Assembly: GCA_018001225.1 (NCBI GenBank)
Contig: JAGNIJ010000024.1
Coordinates: 1-64,000 of the forward strand
DNA: 64,000 bases
Direction: 5' to 3'
Origin: Kiritimatiellia bacterium
Lineage (GTDB): Bacteria; Verrucomicrobiota; Kiritimatiellia; CAIQIC01; JAGNIJ01
This document shows, in pieces, positions 49,357-58,474 of the stretch. The number at the start of each line of letters is the position of its first letter. Position 1 is the first letter of the stretch. Made by a program: the position numbers and the translations under genes. The notes beneath the pieces are model-generated. The model was not told the DNA's origin. It ran no database searches and was given only the letters and a program-made list of their open reading frames with translations.

Positions 49357-50058
49357 ATGAAGACAGGCCGGTGGATAGGCATCGCGGTGCTGTGGGAATG
49401 GGCCCGGGTCGTCGCGCTGGCCGGCCTGGCCCCCGGGGAGACTTTGATGCCAAGCAAGGTGGAAACCATGATTACATTGCCGTCGCCGGTGGCCGAGCGT
49501 CATTGCGAACTCAATCACGCCCTGCAGTTCCGCCGATCCACGCGGGAATTCAAGGACGAGCCCATTTCGCTGGCCGAGGCCGGGCGCCTTCTCTGGGCGG
49601 CGCAAGGTGTCACCAGCCTGGGCGGGTTCCGGACAGCGCCTTCCGCCGGGGCCTTGTATCCCCTGGAACTCTATCTCGTCGCCGGCCGGGTCAGCGACCT
49701 CGAGGCGGGCATTTACAAGTACGAGCCGACCAAGCACGGGCTGGTCAAAACGATGAGCGGCGACCAGCGTACCAAGCTGGCTGCGGCCTCGCTCGGACAG
49801 CTCTGGATGAGCCAGGCTGCGGCGATCCTCGCGTTCAGCGCCGTGCCGGAGCGGACCACCCACCGGTACGGGGACCGCGGGCACCGCTACGTCTACATGG
49901 AAGTCGGGCACGCGGGCCAGAACGTGTCGCTGGAGGCGGTCGCGCTCGGGCTCGGCACCGTGGTCGTGGCGGCCTTCTCCGACGACGAGGTGCGGAAGGT
50001 CCTAGGGCTCCCGCACGGCGAAGAGCCGCTCTACCTGATGCCCGTGGGCCGGAAGTAA
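49357..50058 (+). CDS. SagB/ThcOx-type nitroreductase-family oxidoreductase
   Basis: The 233-residue product is an FMN-dependent dehydrogenase-like protein of the SagB/ThcOx group: HALQFRRSTREFKDEPISLA, LLWAAQGVTS, RTAPSAGALYPLELYLVAGR, and GHAGQNVSLEAVALGLGTVV. In azole peptide synthesis, SagB oxidises azolines, but no SagC/D cyclodehydratase or precursor peptide is here. The ATG at 49357 follows GGAG; it would give a hydrophobic N-terminal stretch (IGIAVLWEWARVVALAGL) that may be an anchor or signal. An alternative start at 49450 or 49468 would remove it. glgA follows after 8 bases, so the two are cotranscribed. Confidence 0.8.
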   Translation: MKTGRWIGIAVLWEWARVVALAGLAPGETLMPSKVETMITLPSPVAERHCELNHALQFRRSTREFKDEPISLAEAGRLLWAAQGVTSLGGFRTAPSAGALYPLELYLVAGRVSDLEAGIYKYEPTKHGLVKTMSGDQRTKLAAASLGQLWMSQAAAILAFSAVPERTTHRYGDRGHRYVYMEVGHAGQNVSLEAVALGLGTVVVAAFSDDEVRKVLGLPHGEEPLYLMPVGRK

Positions 50059-50066
50059 GCGAGCGC

Positions 50067-51596
50067 ATGGCTAGGCCCCGGTCATCCCCCAGGAAGAAAC
50101 CCGCCCGGCGCCGCGCGCCCCCCGCGGGCCGGACGATCCTCTTCGTCGCTTCCGAGTGTGCGCCGTATGCCAAGGTCGGCGGCCTGGCGGACGTTGTGGG
50201 GGCCCTGCCCAAGGCGCTGCTCCGGATGGGCCACGAGGTCCGCATCGTGCTGCCCCTGTATGCCTCGATCGACCGCGCGCGCCACGGGATTCGGTTCCTG
50301 CAGACCTCCTGCGTGCACATGGGCAACGGCGAGGAGCAGTGGGTCGGCGTGCACGAGGCGACCGCGGACGGCGGCGTGCCGGTCTGGTTCGTGGACTACG
50401 ACCGGTTCTTCGGCCGGCCGGGATTGTACGACGAGGCCGGCGGCGAGTACGGCGACAACGCGTTCCGCTTCGCCCTGCTGTCCAAGGCCGCGACGCAGAT
50501 CTGCAAGGACACCGGCTTCATCCCGGACGTGGTGCACGCCCACGACTGGCCCACGGCCCTGGCGCCCGTCTTCCTGAAAACCTGGGACCGCATCCTCTCG
50601 CCGTTGTCGGCGACGGCCTCGGTGCTGACGATCCACAACATCGGCTACCAGGGCGTGTACCACGCCAGCGCCTTCCCATACATCGGCGTCGGCTGGGAGC
50701 ATTTCGCGCCCGATCGCTTCGAGGACCACGGCCAGGTCAACCTGCTCAAGGCGGGTGTCGCCTTCGCCGACGCGCTGACCACGGTGTCCCCCGCGCACGC
50801 GAGCGAGATCCTGGACCCGGTCGGCGGCATGGGCCTGGCCCCGCATCTCTCGGCCCGCCGCGGGGAACTCACCGGCATCCTGAACGGCGCCGACTACGAG
50901 CATTGGAACCCGGAGACGGACCCGTTCATCCCGGCCCACTATTCCCTGAAGGACCTCTCCGGCAAGGCCGCCTGCAAGGCCGACCTGCAGCACCGCATGG
51001 GCCTCGCGGCGCGCCCGGACTGGCCGCTCTTCGGCATCGTGTCCCGGTTCGCCCCCCAGAAGGGGTTCGGGCTTCTCGCGGAAGGTCTGCCGGAGGCCCT
51101 CAAGCAGATGCTCTTCCAGGTCGTGGTCCTGGGCACCGGCGATCCCTGGATGGAAAATTTCTTCCGCGCGCTCTCCGCCGCCTGGCCCGGCCGCGTGGCC
51201 TGCCACATCGGGTTCTCCAACGAGTTGAGCCACTGGATCGAGGCGGGCTCCGACTTCTTCCTGATGCCGTCCCTCTACGAGCCCTGCGGCCTCAACCAGA
51301 TGTACTCCATGAAATACGGCACGCTCCCGGTCGTGCGGGCGACGGGCGGCCTGGACGATACCGTGGAGAACTACAACGAGAAGACCGGCGCGGGCACCGG
51401 CTTCAAGTTCTGGGAGCCCGCCGCGTCGGCCGTCCGCGACACGATCGGCTGGGCCGTCTCCACCTGGTTCGACCGCCCGCAGCACATCGAGCGCCTGCGC
51501 CGGAACGCCATGCAACAGGACTTCTCCTGGGCGGCCTCGGCGGCCGAGTACGTCAAGGTCTACGAGCGCGCCATCGCCGCCCGGCGAAGGGGCTGA
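50067..51596 (+). CDS. glgA: Glycogen synthase (ADP-glucose type)
   Basis: The 509-residue GT5 enzyme elongates alpha-1,4-glucan from ADP-glucose. It has the KVGGLADVVGALPKALLRMG start (ADP-glucose lysine site), HAHDWPTALAPVFL, VLTIHNIGYQGVYHA, EILNGADYEHWNPETDPF-like (here LTGILNGADYEHWNPETD), SRFAPQKGFGLLAEGL and the C-terminal FFLMPSLYEPCGLNQMYSMK with GGLDDTVENY. A basic 20-residue N-terminal tail (SSPRKKPARRRAP) is extra. It ends 3 bases before the convergent oxidase gene. Confidence 0.94.
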   Translation: MARPRSSPRKKPARRRAPPAGRTILFVASECAPYAKVGGLADVVGALPKALLRMGHEVRIVLPLYASIDRARHGIRFLQTSCVHMGNGEEQWVGVHEATADGGVPVWFVDYDRFFGRPGLYDEAGGEYGDNAFRFALLSKAATQICKDTGFIPDVVHAHDWPTALAPVFLKTWDRILSPLSATASVLTIHNIGYQGVYHASAFPYIGVGWEHFAPDRFEDHGQVNLLKAGVAFADALTTVSPAHASEILDPVGGMGLAPHLSARRGELTGILNGADYEHWNPETDPFIPAHYSLKDLSGKAACKADLQHRMGLAARPDWPLFGIVSRFAPQKGFGLLAEGLPEALKQMLFQVVVLGTGDPWMENFFRALSAAWPGRVACHIGFSNELSHWIEAGSDFFLMPSLYEPCGLNQMYSMKYGTLPVVRATGGLDDTVENYNEKTGAGTGFKFWEPAASAVRDTIGWAVSTWFDRPQHIERLRRNAMQQDFSWAASAAEYVKVYERAIAARRRG

Positions 51597-51599
51597 CCG

Positions 51600-53294
51600 T
51601 CAGCGCAGATTGTACCGGCCGGGCGCAATGATTCCGTTCGGATCGAGGACGCTCTTCAGGTCGCGCGCCGTTTGCCAGAACGAATCCGACTCGTCCAGGA
51701 TGAGGTCCATGGACTGGCTGCCGACGCGATACGGGGGGAATCCGCGCCGGATGAATTCCCTGGTCAACTCGTCATTGCACGCGTGCGCGGCGGCGGTCCG
51801 CTCGGCGGAGTTCCGGTCAAACGCCAGGTTGATCACGCACTCCATCGCCCGATCGTCCACCAGGTTCAGCGTGACGAACGGCGTGAAACCATGCTTTTCG
51901 AATACGAGCGTGGTCAGGTCCATTCCTTCGCGCACCCGAGCGCCTTCCGCCGGCAGGAAGGGTACGCAATACAGGAGTCCGCAGTGCCCCTGGTCGGGAT
52001 CGTCGCGCTCCGAGGAGGAGTTCTGCCCCAAAGGCCAGCTCACGCTCAACATGGGGGCATCCGTGGGCACGCCGCGCGCCAGGCCGTAGAGCGGTTCGGC
52101 GGCCTTCAGGATGGCGCGCTGCCGGCGGACCCACGGGATCCATGTCAGACGGGATGAAAGCCGGTCTGCCCAGGACAGGACCCGGTCCGTCATGAAGAGG
52201 GGCCGGCAGAGTCCGCGCAGGCGCCGGCGTATGAGCCCGCGTGCCTCCCGAAGCTGTCCCGGCAGGCCCGGGATGCCCGCCACGGCGCTCCAAGGGCCGA
52301 ACCCCTGCTGTTCCAGCAGGTGCTCGGCTGTGCGTCGGCGTTCCGCCTCCGGGGCCTTCATCCACGTGGACAGTTCGCGGTATACAAGCGGGGCCATGGC
52401 GATCCGGGTGCGGTGCCGGTTGCCGATATGGGCGACGGCAGTCAGCACTCCGTCCCTCCGCAATTCCGTGAGCGCCTCGACGAAGGGGGCCAGGTGTTCT
52501 TCGCGCTTGATTCGGGCGATCAGGACCATGCCGGCGGCCGGGACTGGCCGGAGATCCACGGCGGCGGAGGTGACGATCCCGAAGTTGGACTGGAAGAACA
52601 AGCCGTCCAGCGCCGGGCCGATTCCGTGGCGATACAGGTGGGGGGTCAATGCCGAGGCATAATGACCGAAGCCTGTGCGGAGGACCGAGCCGTTTCCGAG
52701 CACGATCTCCATCCCGGAAAGACTGTCCGCCTTGCTGGAGAAGTACCCGATGCCGCGTTCCAGGGCGTTGCCGATCAGGCTGGTATCCGCCGCGGAACCC
52801 GTCACGTTGAGCTGCAGGGCAAGGCCCTGTTGCCGCAGGTGCTCGTAGAGCTGCCGCTGGGTTACGCCCGGCTCCACGACGGCATAGTGATACCGCGCAT
52901 TCACCGCACGGATGCGATTCAACCTCGAAAGATCCACGATCACGGTCCCGTCCCTCGGCGGAAGCCGGGAGCCCAGGCCCCAGTTGTGGCCGCGGCTGAT
53001 CGGGTAGAGGGGGATGTCGCGGGCATTGGCGATTTCGACGATCCTGCGCACCTGCCCGGTATCCGAGGGCCGGAGGACGGCGGGGATAGAGCGCCGCAGG
53101 CCGCTGACGTTGGCCTCGTACGCCGCCCGCTCGGACGGTTGGTCGAGGACTTGATCAGCCCCCAGCGCCTCGCGCCACTCGCGCAACGCCATCGACAGGT
53201 TTTCCGCGATCATCGTGCGCGAGCCAGCATGTAGAAATGTCTCCGGCTTGTCCAGACGATCCCGTTTTCTCATCCGCGACGCCCGGCGGGTCAA
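51600..53294 (-). CDS. VAO/PCMH-family FAD-linked oxidase (4-cresol dehydrogenase-like)
   Basis: The 564-residue enzyme has a PCMH-type FAD-binding domain: IPLYPISRGHNWGLGSRLPP with a His after the GxG-like loop as in vanillyl-alcohol oxidase, VEPGVTQRQLYEHLRQQGL, and TGSAADTSLIGNALERGIGY. Its cap domain contains the ending LDPNGIIAPGRYNL. The family oxidises phenols, aryl alcohols or long polyenes. The start at 53294 is a TTG overlapping the upstream stop (TTGA); ATG codons at 53273 and 53213 are alternatives without better ribosome sites. It is the last gene of the operon with FadL and the receiver-kinase hybrid. Confidence 0.82.
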   Translation of the reverse strand: MTRRASRMRKRDRLDKPETFLHAGSRTMIAENLSMALREWREALGADQVLDQPSERAAYEANVSGLRRSIPAVLRPSDTGQVRRIVEIANARDIPLYPISRGHNWGLGSRLPPRDGTVIVDLSRLNRIRAVNARYHYAVVEPGVTQRQLYEHLRQQGLALQLNVTGSAADTSLIGNALERGIGYFSSKADSLSGMEIVLGNGSVLRTGFGHYASALTPHLYRHGIGPALDGLFFQSNFGIVTSAAVDLRPVPAAGMVLIARIKREEHLAPFVEALTELRRDGVLTAVAHIGNRHRTRIAMAPLVYRELSTWMKAPEAERRRTAEHLLEQQGFGPWSAVAGIPGLPGQLREARGLIRRRLRGLCRPLFMTDRVLSWADRLSSRLTWIPWVRRQRAILKAAEPLYGLARGVPTDAPMLSVSWPLGQNSSSERDDPDQGHCGLLYCVPFLPAEGARVREGMDLTTLVFEKHGFTPFVTLNLVDDRAMECVINLAFDRNSAERTAAAHACNDELTREFIRRGFPPYRVGSQSMDLILDESDSFWQTARDLKSVLDPNGIIAPGRYNLR

Positions 53295-54445
53295 CAGGAC
53301 AGGGGGATTGCAAGGGTGACCGTGGTGCCCGCCCCGGGTTGGCTGGCCATGGTCAACGTGCCACCATGATCCTCGACGACCTGCCGGGCAATGCGCAAGC
53401 CCAGGCCGACCGAGCCACCCGGGTCGTTGCCCGCCGCTGACCGTATGTCGGCCAATTTCTCGGATGACATGCCGCGGCCGTTATCCTGCACTTCGATGAG
53501 TGCGTGATCCTGCTCCCGGCGAAGGTTGATGAGAACTAATCCTCCTTGCCTTCCCCGGACCGCCTCGATGGCGTTGACCATCAGGTTCTGGATCGCCCGC
53601 ATCAGGGACAGCCGCAGGGCATGGACCTGCACGTCGTGGGCATCAGTCTGTACCCGGATCTCCGCGCCCTGCAGCAGCGCCCAGGAAGACATGCCGGCGG
53701 CCAGTTCCTTCACGAGTTTCAGCACGTCCACGGGTCCGCGGGAAATGTGAGTATTGCGGCCTTCCGAAGTCCATGTGTCGGCCAGTTCCTTGCACCGCGA
53801 AACGCTGGTCTCGATCATCTCTATGTAGGAGCGCGTTGCGGGCCACTTGTCACCCAGGAGGGGGCCCGCTTCGCGCAGTTGCATGGAAAGCAGTTCCACG
53901 TACCCCAGCACCAGGGTCAGGGGATTGCGGATATCGTGTGCGAGTTCGGCCGCCCGGCTGCCGAGGGATACAAGCGGGTCGTTCTGGATCATCTTTTCCT
54001 GCAGTTTGTGATTCAGCAGGTTCAGCTCGTTCTCCGCCTTGCGCCGGCGCCGTTCCACATCCGTGTGCAGGACGCTGCGCCGGACGACGTTCAGCATCTC
54101 CGGGGCGTCGAAGGGTTTCTTGAGGTAATCGCTCGCGCCGAGGCGCACGGCCTCTTGCGCCGTCTCCAGGGTGCTGTAGCCGGTAAGGAGGATGATCGCC
54201 ACGTCGCCATCCAGAACCCGCATTTCCTTCAATCCGTCGATGCCGTTTTTTCCCGGCATACGGATATCGAGAATCACGGCCGAAGGCTTTTCGTTTGTCA
54301 GCAGCGTGGTTGCGGCATCCACGCTGTCCGCGCACAGGACCCGGTACTCGTTCTTGAGCAGGATGCGGAGGCTTTCCCGCGGGCCATGGTCGTCATCCAC
54401 CACCAGCACGGTGGGCATAGTCTGGGACAGGGGCGATGGTTCCAT
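53291..54445 (-). CDS. Receiver-histidine kinase hybrid (REC-HisKA-HATPase)
   Basis: The 384-residue soluble protein starts with a receiver domain (VLVVDDDHGPRES, VILDIRMPGKNG with D60, DYLKKPFDAPEM with K110), then a short coiled linker (RRRKAENELNLLNHKLQEKM), the HisKA box AELAHDIRNPLTLVLGYVEL (H170) and the ATPase domain (NLMVNAIEAVRGRQGG, VQDNGRGMSSEK, GSVGLGLRIARQVVEDHGG). It lacks transmembrane or sensory domains, so it is switched by phosphorylation of its own receiver by another kinase. It starts at 54445, sharing one base with the FadL stop (TGATG). Confidence 0.88.
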   Translation of the reverse strand: MEPSPLSQTMPTVLVVDDDHGPRESLRILLKNEYRVLCADSVDAATTLLTNEKPSAVILDIRMPGKNGIDGLKEMRVLDGDVAIILLTGYSTLETAQEAVRLGASDYLKKPFDAPEMLNVVRRSVLHTDVERRRRKAENELNLLNHKLQEKMIQNDPLVSLGSRAAELAHDIRNPLTLVLGYVELLSMQLREAGPLLGDKWPATRSYIEMIETSVSRCKELADTWTSEGRNTHISRGPVDVLKLVKELAAGMSSWALLQGAEIRVQTDAHDVQVHALRLSLMRAIQNLMVNAIEAVRGRQGGLVLINLRREQDHALIEVQDNGRGMSSEKLADIRSAAGNDPGGSVGLGLRIARQVVEDHGGTLTMASQPGAGTTVTLAIPLSC

Positions 54446-55701
54446 CAGAACGTGTACCCGTAAGAGAAGCCAAGCAACTGCGAGCAAAGCTCGTAGGAGC
54501 CGTTGAACAGGGGTTGAGGGCTGGATGTGACGTTGCGGTCCTCGAAAAAGCTATAGGCATAAGCCACGTCGAAGCGATGATGATTCCATGTGTACCCCGT
54601 GCCGAGACTGACCACGTGGCGATCCGCGTCCGGCAGGGTGGGGGCCAGCGTCGGGGAGGGGATAGGACTCTCGATGAACAGGTAGCCGCCTCGCAGAACC
54701 CAGTTCTCGGTCACGCGCCAGTCGGCGCCGACGCCCAGGGTCCAGCTGTCTTCCCACTGCTGCGGGATGGTCGTCTGGGGCAACAGGGAGTTCAGGACCC
54801 CGGCATCCAGGATCAGCCGGTCGTACCGCGAAAACTCGATCCATTCCACATCCGCGCCGAGGCGGAGGGTGTCGGTAGCCTGGAAGCCGTAGCCGGCAGC
54901 TATCACGGAAGGGAAGCGGATCGTGGTGTCAAAATCGCTCGAGGAGGGCAGAGGGAAGCCGGCCGGAAGACCGCTGACCGAAAAGTCTCCGTCGTAGTCG
55001 ATATCCACCGGTGCGCGGTAGACCAGGCCCAGTACCTGGCGCGGGGAGCACTTCCACTGCAACCCGGCATGGCCGCTCACGCCGGCGCCCTCGGCGTCAA
55101 AGCGGGCCTCGCCATCCGGCAGCAGCGGGATGCCGACGGCCTGCGACCAGGGGAAGATCTGGCGGAGCGTGAAATCGGAAAACAACAGGTCCGCGGCCAG
55201 TCCCAAGGAGAAGGTGTCCGTAAGTTGCAGCGCAAAGGCGGGCGAGACTTCCAGGGTCCGCAATTCCGCCCGGTACGGAGCGGCATATCGGAAGAGACTG
55301 TCCTGGCTCCACTCGGTGGACTGGCCGTAGGGCGAGGATAGACCTATCCCGGCGGCATAACGACCGTCGGACAGGGCCGCGACGGCATAGAGAGCAGGAA
55401 GCCAGGCGGGGTCGTTTCGCGTCTCGACGTGATCGAAAGGCGGGACGGCCGACTTGAACTCTGCGCCACCGTCCACCATGGTCAACGAGGCCAGAACTTC
55501 AGTCCTGTCCTGCCAGGCCAGCCCGGCCGGGTTGTGGGAAAGCAGGGAAGCATCGTCCGTGAGGGTCAGTTTTCCGCCCGCATGTCCAAGCGCCGCAGCT
55601 CCTTCGGGTGGATTTCTAAACCCGCTGGAGAACGCTGGTTCCATGGCTGCGGCCGTGCAGAGAATACATATGCTTGCGATCCTTGTCCTGAACCTGTTCA
55701 T
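54445..55701 (-). CDS. FadL/OmpP1/TodX-family outer-membrane channel
   Basis: The 418-residue protein has a signal peptide (RTRIASICILCTAAAMEPAF) and the FadL pattern: SSGFRNPPEGAAALGHAGGK, LTDDASLLSHNPAGLAWQD (NPAGL motif), VEWIEFSRYDRLILD, and a final strand ending SYGYTF. The family takes up hydrophobic compounds, from long-chain fatty acids to toluene, across the outer membrane. AAAGGAAA precedes the ATG. It heads an operon FadL - REC-HK - oxidase behind a sigma-54-like promoter, which suggests uptake and oxidation of a hydrophobic compound. Confidence 0.88.
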   Translation of the reverse strand: MNRFRTRIASICILCTAAAMEPAFSSGFRNPPEGAAALGHAGGKLTLTDDASLLSHNPAGLAWQDRTEVLASLTMVDGGAEFKSAVPPFDHVETRNDPAWLPALYAVAALSDGRYAAGIGLSSPYGQSTEWSQDSLFRYAAPYRAELRTLEVSPAFALQLTDTFSLGLAADLLFSDFTLRQIFPWSQAVGIPLLPDGEARFDAEGAGVSGHAGLQWKCSPRQVLGLVYRAPVDIDYDGDFSVSGLPAGFPLPSSSDFDTTIRFPSVIAAGYGFQATDTLRLGADVEWIEFSRYDRLILDAGVLNSLLPQTTIPQQWEDSWTLGVGADWRVTENWVLRGGYLFIESPIPSPTLAPTLPDADRHVVSLGTGYTWNHHRFDVAYAYSFFEDRNVTSSPQPLFNGSYELCSQLLGFSYGYTF

Positions 55702-55774
55702 CCGGTGTTTCCTTTTATAAGCAGCAACCCTGATTTCGCGGACCGCTTCTTTCTACCGCAATGTTGCTGCCGTA

Positions 55775-55790
55775 AGCATGTGGCATGCCA
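55775..55790 (-). promoter_or_regulatory. Candidate sigma-54 promoter of the FadL operon
   Basis: On the minus strand TGGCATGCCACATGCT matches the -24/-12 consensus TGGCACGnnnnTTGCW at all but two defined positions, with GG and GC exactly 10 bases apart. The predicted start is about 62 bases before the FadL ATG. An NtrC-type activator gene lies at 62954. The first ten bases are also a palindrome (TGGCATGCCA), so chance is not excluded. Confidence 0.55.
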
Positions 55791-55911
55791 TTAGCTCGTT
55801 ATGCCGGCCTGTTTGCAGGATTTCTCCTACATCGCTAAATTAAAAGATGCTCCGATGAGTAAAACAACATCCGGAATCCGGCTTCAGTGTCCAGAATTGT
55901 TCAGCCGGTGC

Positions 55912-57012
55912 TCATTTTATGCCGATCACTACGCCATGATCGCGCACAAGTCGATGGGTTAGAATCCGCGAGAAACCGGCCTCATTCATCCATGTGGCAT
56001 ATTCATTCCACGTGTAAAGCATTCCCTCTCCGGTGGCCAGCGTGAGGAAATAAGGCGAGCCCATGGCCGCGCTCAAGGGCCCTGTGCCGTCGTTGTGTTG
56101 CATCATGTTGAAGACAATGGCGACGCCATGGGGCGGTAATGTGCGGCAGGCCTTTTGGAGTAGAGCCTTGTTCTTCTCCGCGGACCAGATGGTCATGAAG
56201 TGGGCGAACAGAATGGCATCCACGCCGGCGGGAAATTCGTCAAGGAAGCCGTCGCCCTCCACGGCGGCCAGTCGGTCCGCATATCCGGCCTTTCGGATAT
56301 TCTCCCGGGCGATCCGGCATACCGTTGGCGAGTCAAACACCGTCGCGCGCAGCGACGGATAGCACCGGGCCAACTCGATGATGTTGGAGCCGTTACCACC
56401 CCCGACATCAAGCAGATGACGAACCCGGGAAAAGTCCACGGCCCCGGCAAGCATCCGGTTGGATTGCACGGAAATGCTCTCCATGGCGGCCTGGAATATA
56501 CTTTCCAAGTCGGGATCATGGGTTAACCGTCCGTAGAGAGTGCTCTCCGTCCCTCCAAACTCCGTGAGACCGGTATTGGAGCCGGCCTTCGCGGCGTCGA
56601 AGAAGTGCGCCATGGCCCGGTAGTTGATGAAGTGCTGCCAGAGCACGACAGGCACGATATTCCCCGGTTGGGCCCGGTCCAGCAACCGCGCGGCGAGCCA
56701 GGTGTTGCTGTAGTTCTCCCGCCGCTTGCGCAGGAGGCGCAGCGCGGTGCAACCGAGAAGGAGAATGCGTGCCGGCTGCTCTCCAAGACCAAGTTCCTCC
56801 GCCACCTGGGCAAGCGTCATGGCCTTTCGCCGGGCGAGCAGGGAAAACAGATCGAACCGCACCGCCGCGGCAAGGGTCTGGAAGTAGATGTGTCCTCCCA
56901 TGACCCTGTATAGATTGTCAGACGTCCTTTTCAGGAGCGTCGCCTCCGCCAACCGCCGGAGCAAGAGCCGGATGGGATGTCGCACGAGTTTCATGGAATT
57001 GTAAACGAACAC
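55912..57012 (-). CDS. SAM-dependent O-methyltransferase (COMT/CrtF-like)
   Basis: The protein (366 residues from the GTG at 57012; 360 from the ATG at 56994, neither with a clear ribosome site) has an N-terminal winged-helix dimerisation domain (FQTLAAAVRFDLFSLLARRK, LGLGEQPARILLLGCTALRL) and a Rossmann methyltransferase domain: HLLDVGGGNGSNIIELARCY (SAM site), VFDSPTVCRIARENI, AILFAHFMTIWSAEKNKALL. This is the class of acetylserotonin/caffeate O-methyltransferases and of bacterial polyketide and carotenoid methyltransferases. Substrate unknown. It is divergent from the ketosynthase gene 217 bases away, which suggests a joint pathway. Confidence 0.85.
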   Translation of the reverse strand: MFVYNSMKLVRHPIRLLLRRLAEATLLKRTSDNLYRVMGGHIYFQTLAAAVRFDLFSLLARRKAMTLAQVAEELGLGEQPARILLLGCTALRLLRKRRENYSNTWLAARLLDRAQPGNIVPVVLWQHFINYRAMAHFFDAAKAGSNTGLTEFGGTESTLYGRLTHDPDLESIFQAAMESISVQSNRMLAGAVDFSRVRHLLDVGGGNGSNIIELARCYPSLRATVFDSPTVCRIARENIRKAGYADRLAAVEGDGFLDEFPAGVDAILFAHFMTIWSAEKNKALLQKACRTLPPHGVAIVFNMMQHNDGTGPLSAAMGSPYFLTLATGEGMLYTWNEYATWMNEAGFSRILTHRLVRDHGVVIGIK

Positions 57013-57229
57013 GGATCTTCTAATTAATCATCGCGGATGTGGCAAGAACCGTTTTACAATAAAACGCCTTTTCTTGCGTAAAGAGTGAACAAAAGAGTGC
57101 AGGCAATTGCTTATAACTGTTGACGGCGTGTACATAAATGCTCATCCTGATTCCGCTTAAACGGTAAGGTGCACTGCCCATGGTATTGCGGCTTCATAGT
57201 GGTTTTGCCATGCGAGGGGGAGAGGGGGA
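57013..57229. other. Divergent AT-rich promoter region between methyltransferase and ketosynthase
   Basis: A TTGACG at 57120-57125 has only a weak CATCCT 17 bases after it. GTGGTTTTGCCATGCG just before the ketosynthase resembles a sigma-54 site but with GG and GC 9 apart, so it is not called. A GGGGGAGAGGGGGA ribosome site precedes 57230. No gene is seen. Confidence 0.4.
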
Positions 57230-58474
57230 ATGAGTCGGGCGCAGCGAGTGGTGGTTACGGGCATAGGTGTCGTGGCTCCGAATGGCATAGGCAAGGAGGT
57301 TTTCTGGAGGAATCTTCTGGCGGGTATCGGCGGCATCGGCCCGATCACGCTTTTTGATCCGACAGGTACGCCCTGTACCGTCGCCGGGGAAGTCCGGGAT
57401 TTCCGTCCGGAGGATTTCATCGAGCCGCGGATGAAACCCCGGCGCATGTCGCGTTGTACACAGATGGCGGTGGCGGCCGCGAAGATGGCGCTGGAGGATT
57501 CCGGGCTGGATGCGGGACCGTTGAAGAAGCACTTTCCGTTACCGCTGGTCATGGGCGTGAGCACCAGCGCGCCGGACATGTGGGAGGCGCATCGCCGACA
57601 GATTGAGCGGAGGGGCCCGGGCCAGGGGCCTCCCTATATCATCGGCGCGTTCATGCCTCACGCGGCGGTCAATGCCATCAGCGCCTGTCTGGACTTGCAG
57701 ACGCACCCGTTGACCATGGCAAGCGCCTGCGCGGCCGGCCTCGACGCCATCAGCGAGGCGGCCTCGCTGATTCTGGGAGACCGCGCGGACGTGGCGATGG
57801 CCGGCGGGGCGGATGCCCCGATCAGCTTCACGGCCTTCACCAGCTTCGCGGCTTGTGGGTTGATTTCCTCGGAAGTACAGAATCCCCGTGCGGCGAGCCG
57901 GCCGTTCGACCGCCAACATGTGTGCGGCGTGATTTCGGAAGGCGCCGCCGTGGTGATTCTCGAGAACCTGCATCATGCCCGGGCCCGGGGCGCGGTCCCC
58001 TACCTGGAGATCAAGGGCTACGCCATGAACACCGATCCGGATTCCGAGCGCCCCGGGTCGGGACTGGCGCAGACCATGCAAATGGCTCTGGCCAATGCCG
58101 GCCGACCGGCCGGACGCGTGGATTACGTGAACGCGCACGGCCCGGGCCATCCCGTCATGGACCGCGTCGAAACAAGGATGATCAAGGCGGCGCTGGGCCC
58201 CCGGGCCTTCCGCATACCGGTGTCGTCCATCAAGGGCCATATCGGCAATCCCCTGGCGGCCGGGGGGGCGCTTCAGCTCGCCGCGTGTGCCCTGATGTTC
58301 CGTCACGGGCAGATTCCGCCCACCGCCAACCTCGAAGAGCCCGACCCGGAGTGCGACTTGGATTTCGTCGCGCGGCGGCCGCGGTCCGTCCGGCTGGATT
58401 GCGCCGTGATCAACAGCCATGGGTTGGGCGGTCGTAACGTCAGCATGGTTGTGGAGAGGGTGGCTTCCTCGTGA
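57230..58474 (+). CDS. Beta-ketoacyl-ACP synthase, FabF/KAS II-like
   Basis: The 414-residue condensing enzyme begins RVVVTGIGVVAPNGIGKEVF as FabF does. The catalytic triad is intact: Cys in MASACAAGLDAISEAASL, His in NAHGPGHPVMDRVE and His in SIKGHIGNPLAAGGALQL. The NAHGPGHPVMD form differs from the usual NAHGTSTPxND of fatty acid synthesis, so it may be a specialised enzyme such as those of polyene, aryl-lipid or polyketide pathways. No ACP, reductase or dehydratase is beside it. It ends in GTGA overlap with a sensor kinase gene, an unusual partner. Confidence 0.85.
   Translation: MSRAQRVVVTGIGVVAPNGIGKEVFWRNLLAGIGGIGPITLFDPTGTPCTVAGEVRDFRPEDFIEPRMKPRRMSRCTQMAVAAAKMALEDSGLDAGPLKKHFPLPLVMGVSTSAPDMWEAHRRQIERRGPGQGPPYIIGAFMPHAAVNAISACLDLQTHPLTMASACAAGLDAISEAASLILGDRADVAMAGGADAPISFTAFTSFAACGLISSEVQNPRAASRPFDRQHVCGVISEGAAVVILENLHHARARGAVPYLEIKGYAMNTDPDSERPGSGLAQTMQMALANAGRPAGRVDYVNAHGPGHPVMDRVETRMIKAALGPRAFRIPVSSIKGHIGNPLAAGGALQLAACALMFRHGQIPPTANLEEPDPECDLDFVARRPRSVRLDCAVINSHGLGGRNVSMVVERVASS

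Noticed and set aside
57120-57148. Strong promoter for the ketosynthase operon
   Set aside because: TTGACG is good but the hexamer 17 bases on (CATCCT) is poor, and a nearby sigma-54-like match has the wrong spacing (9 rather than 10).
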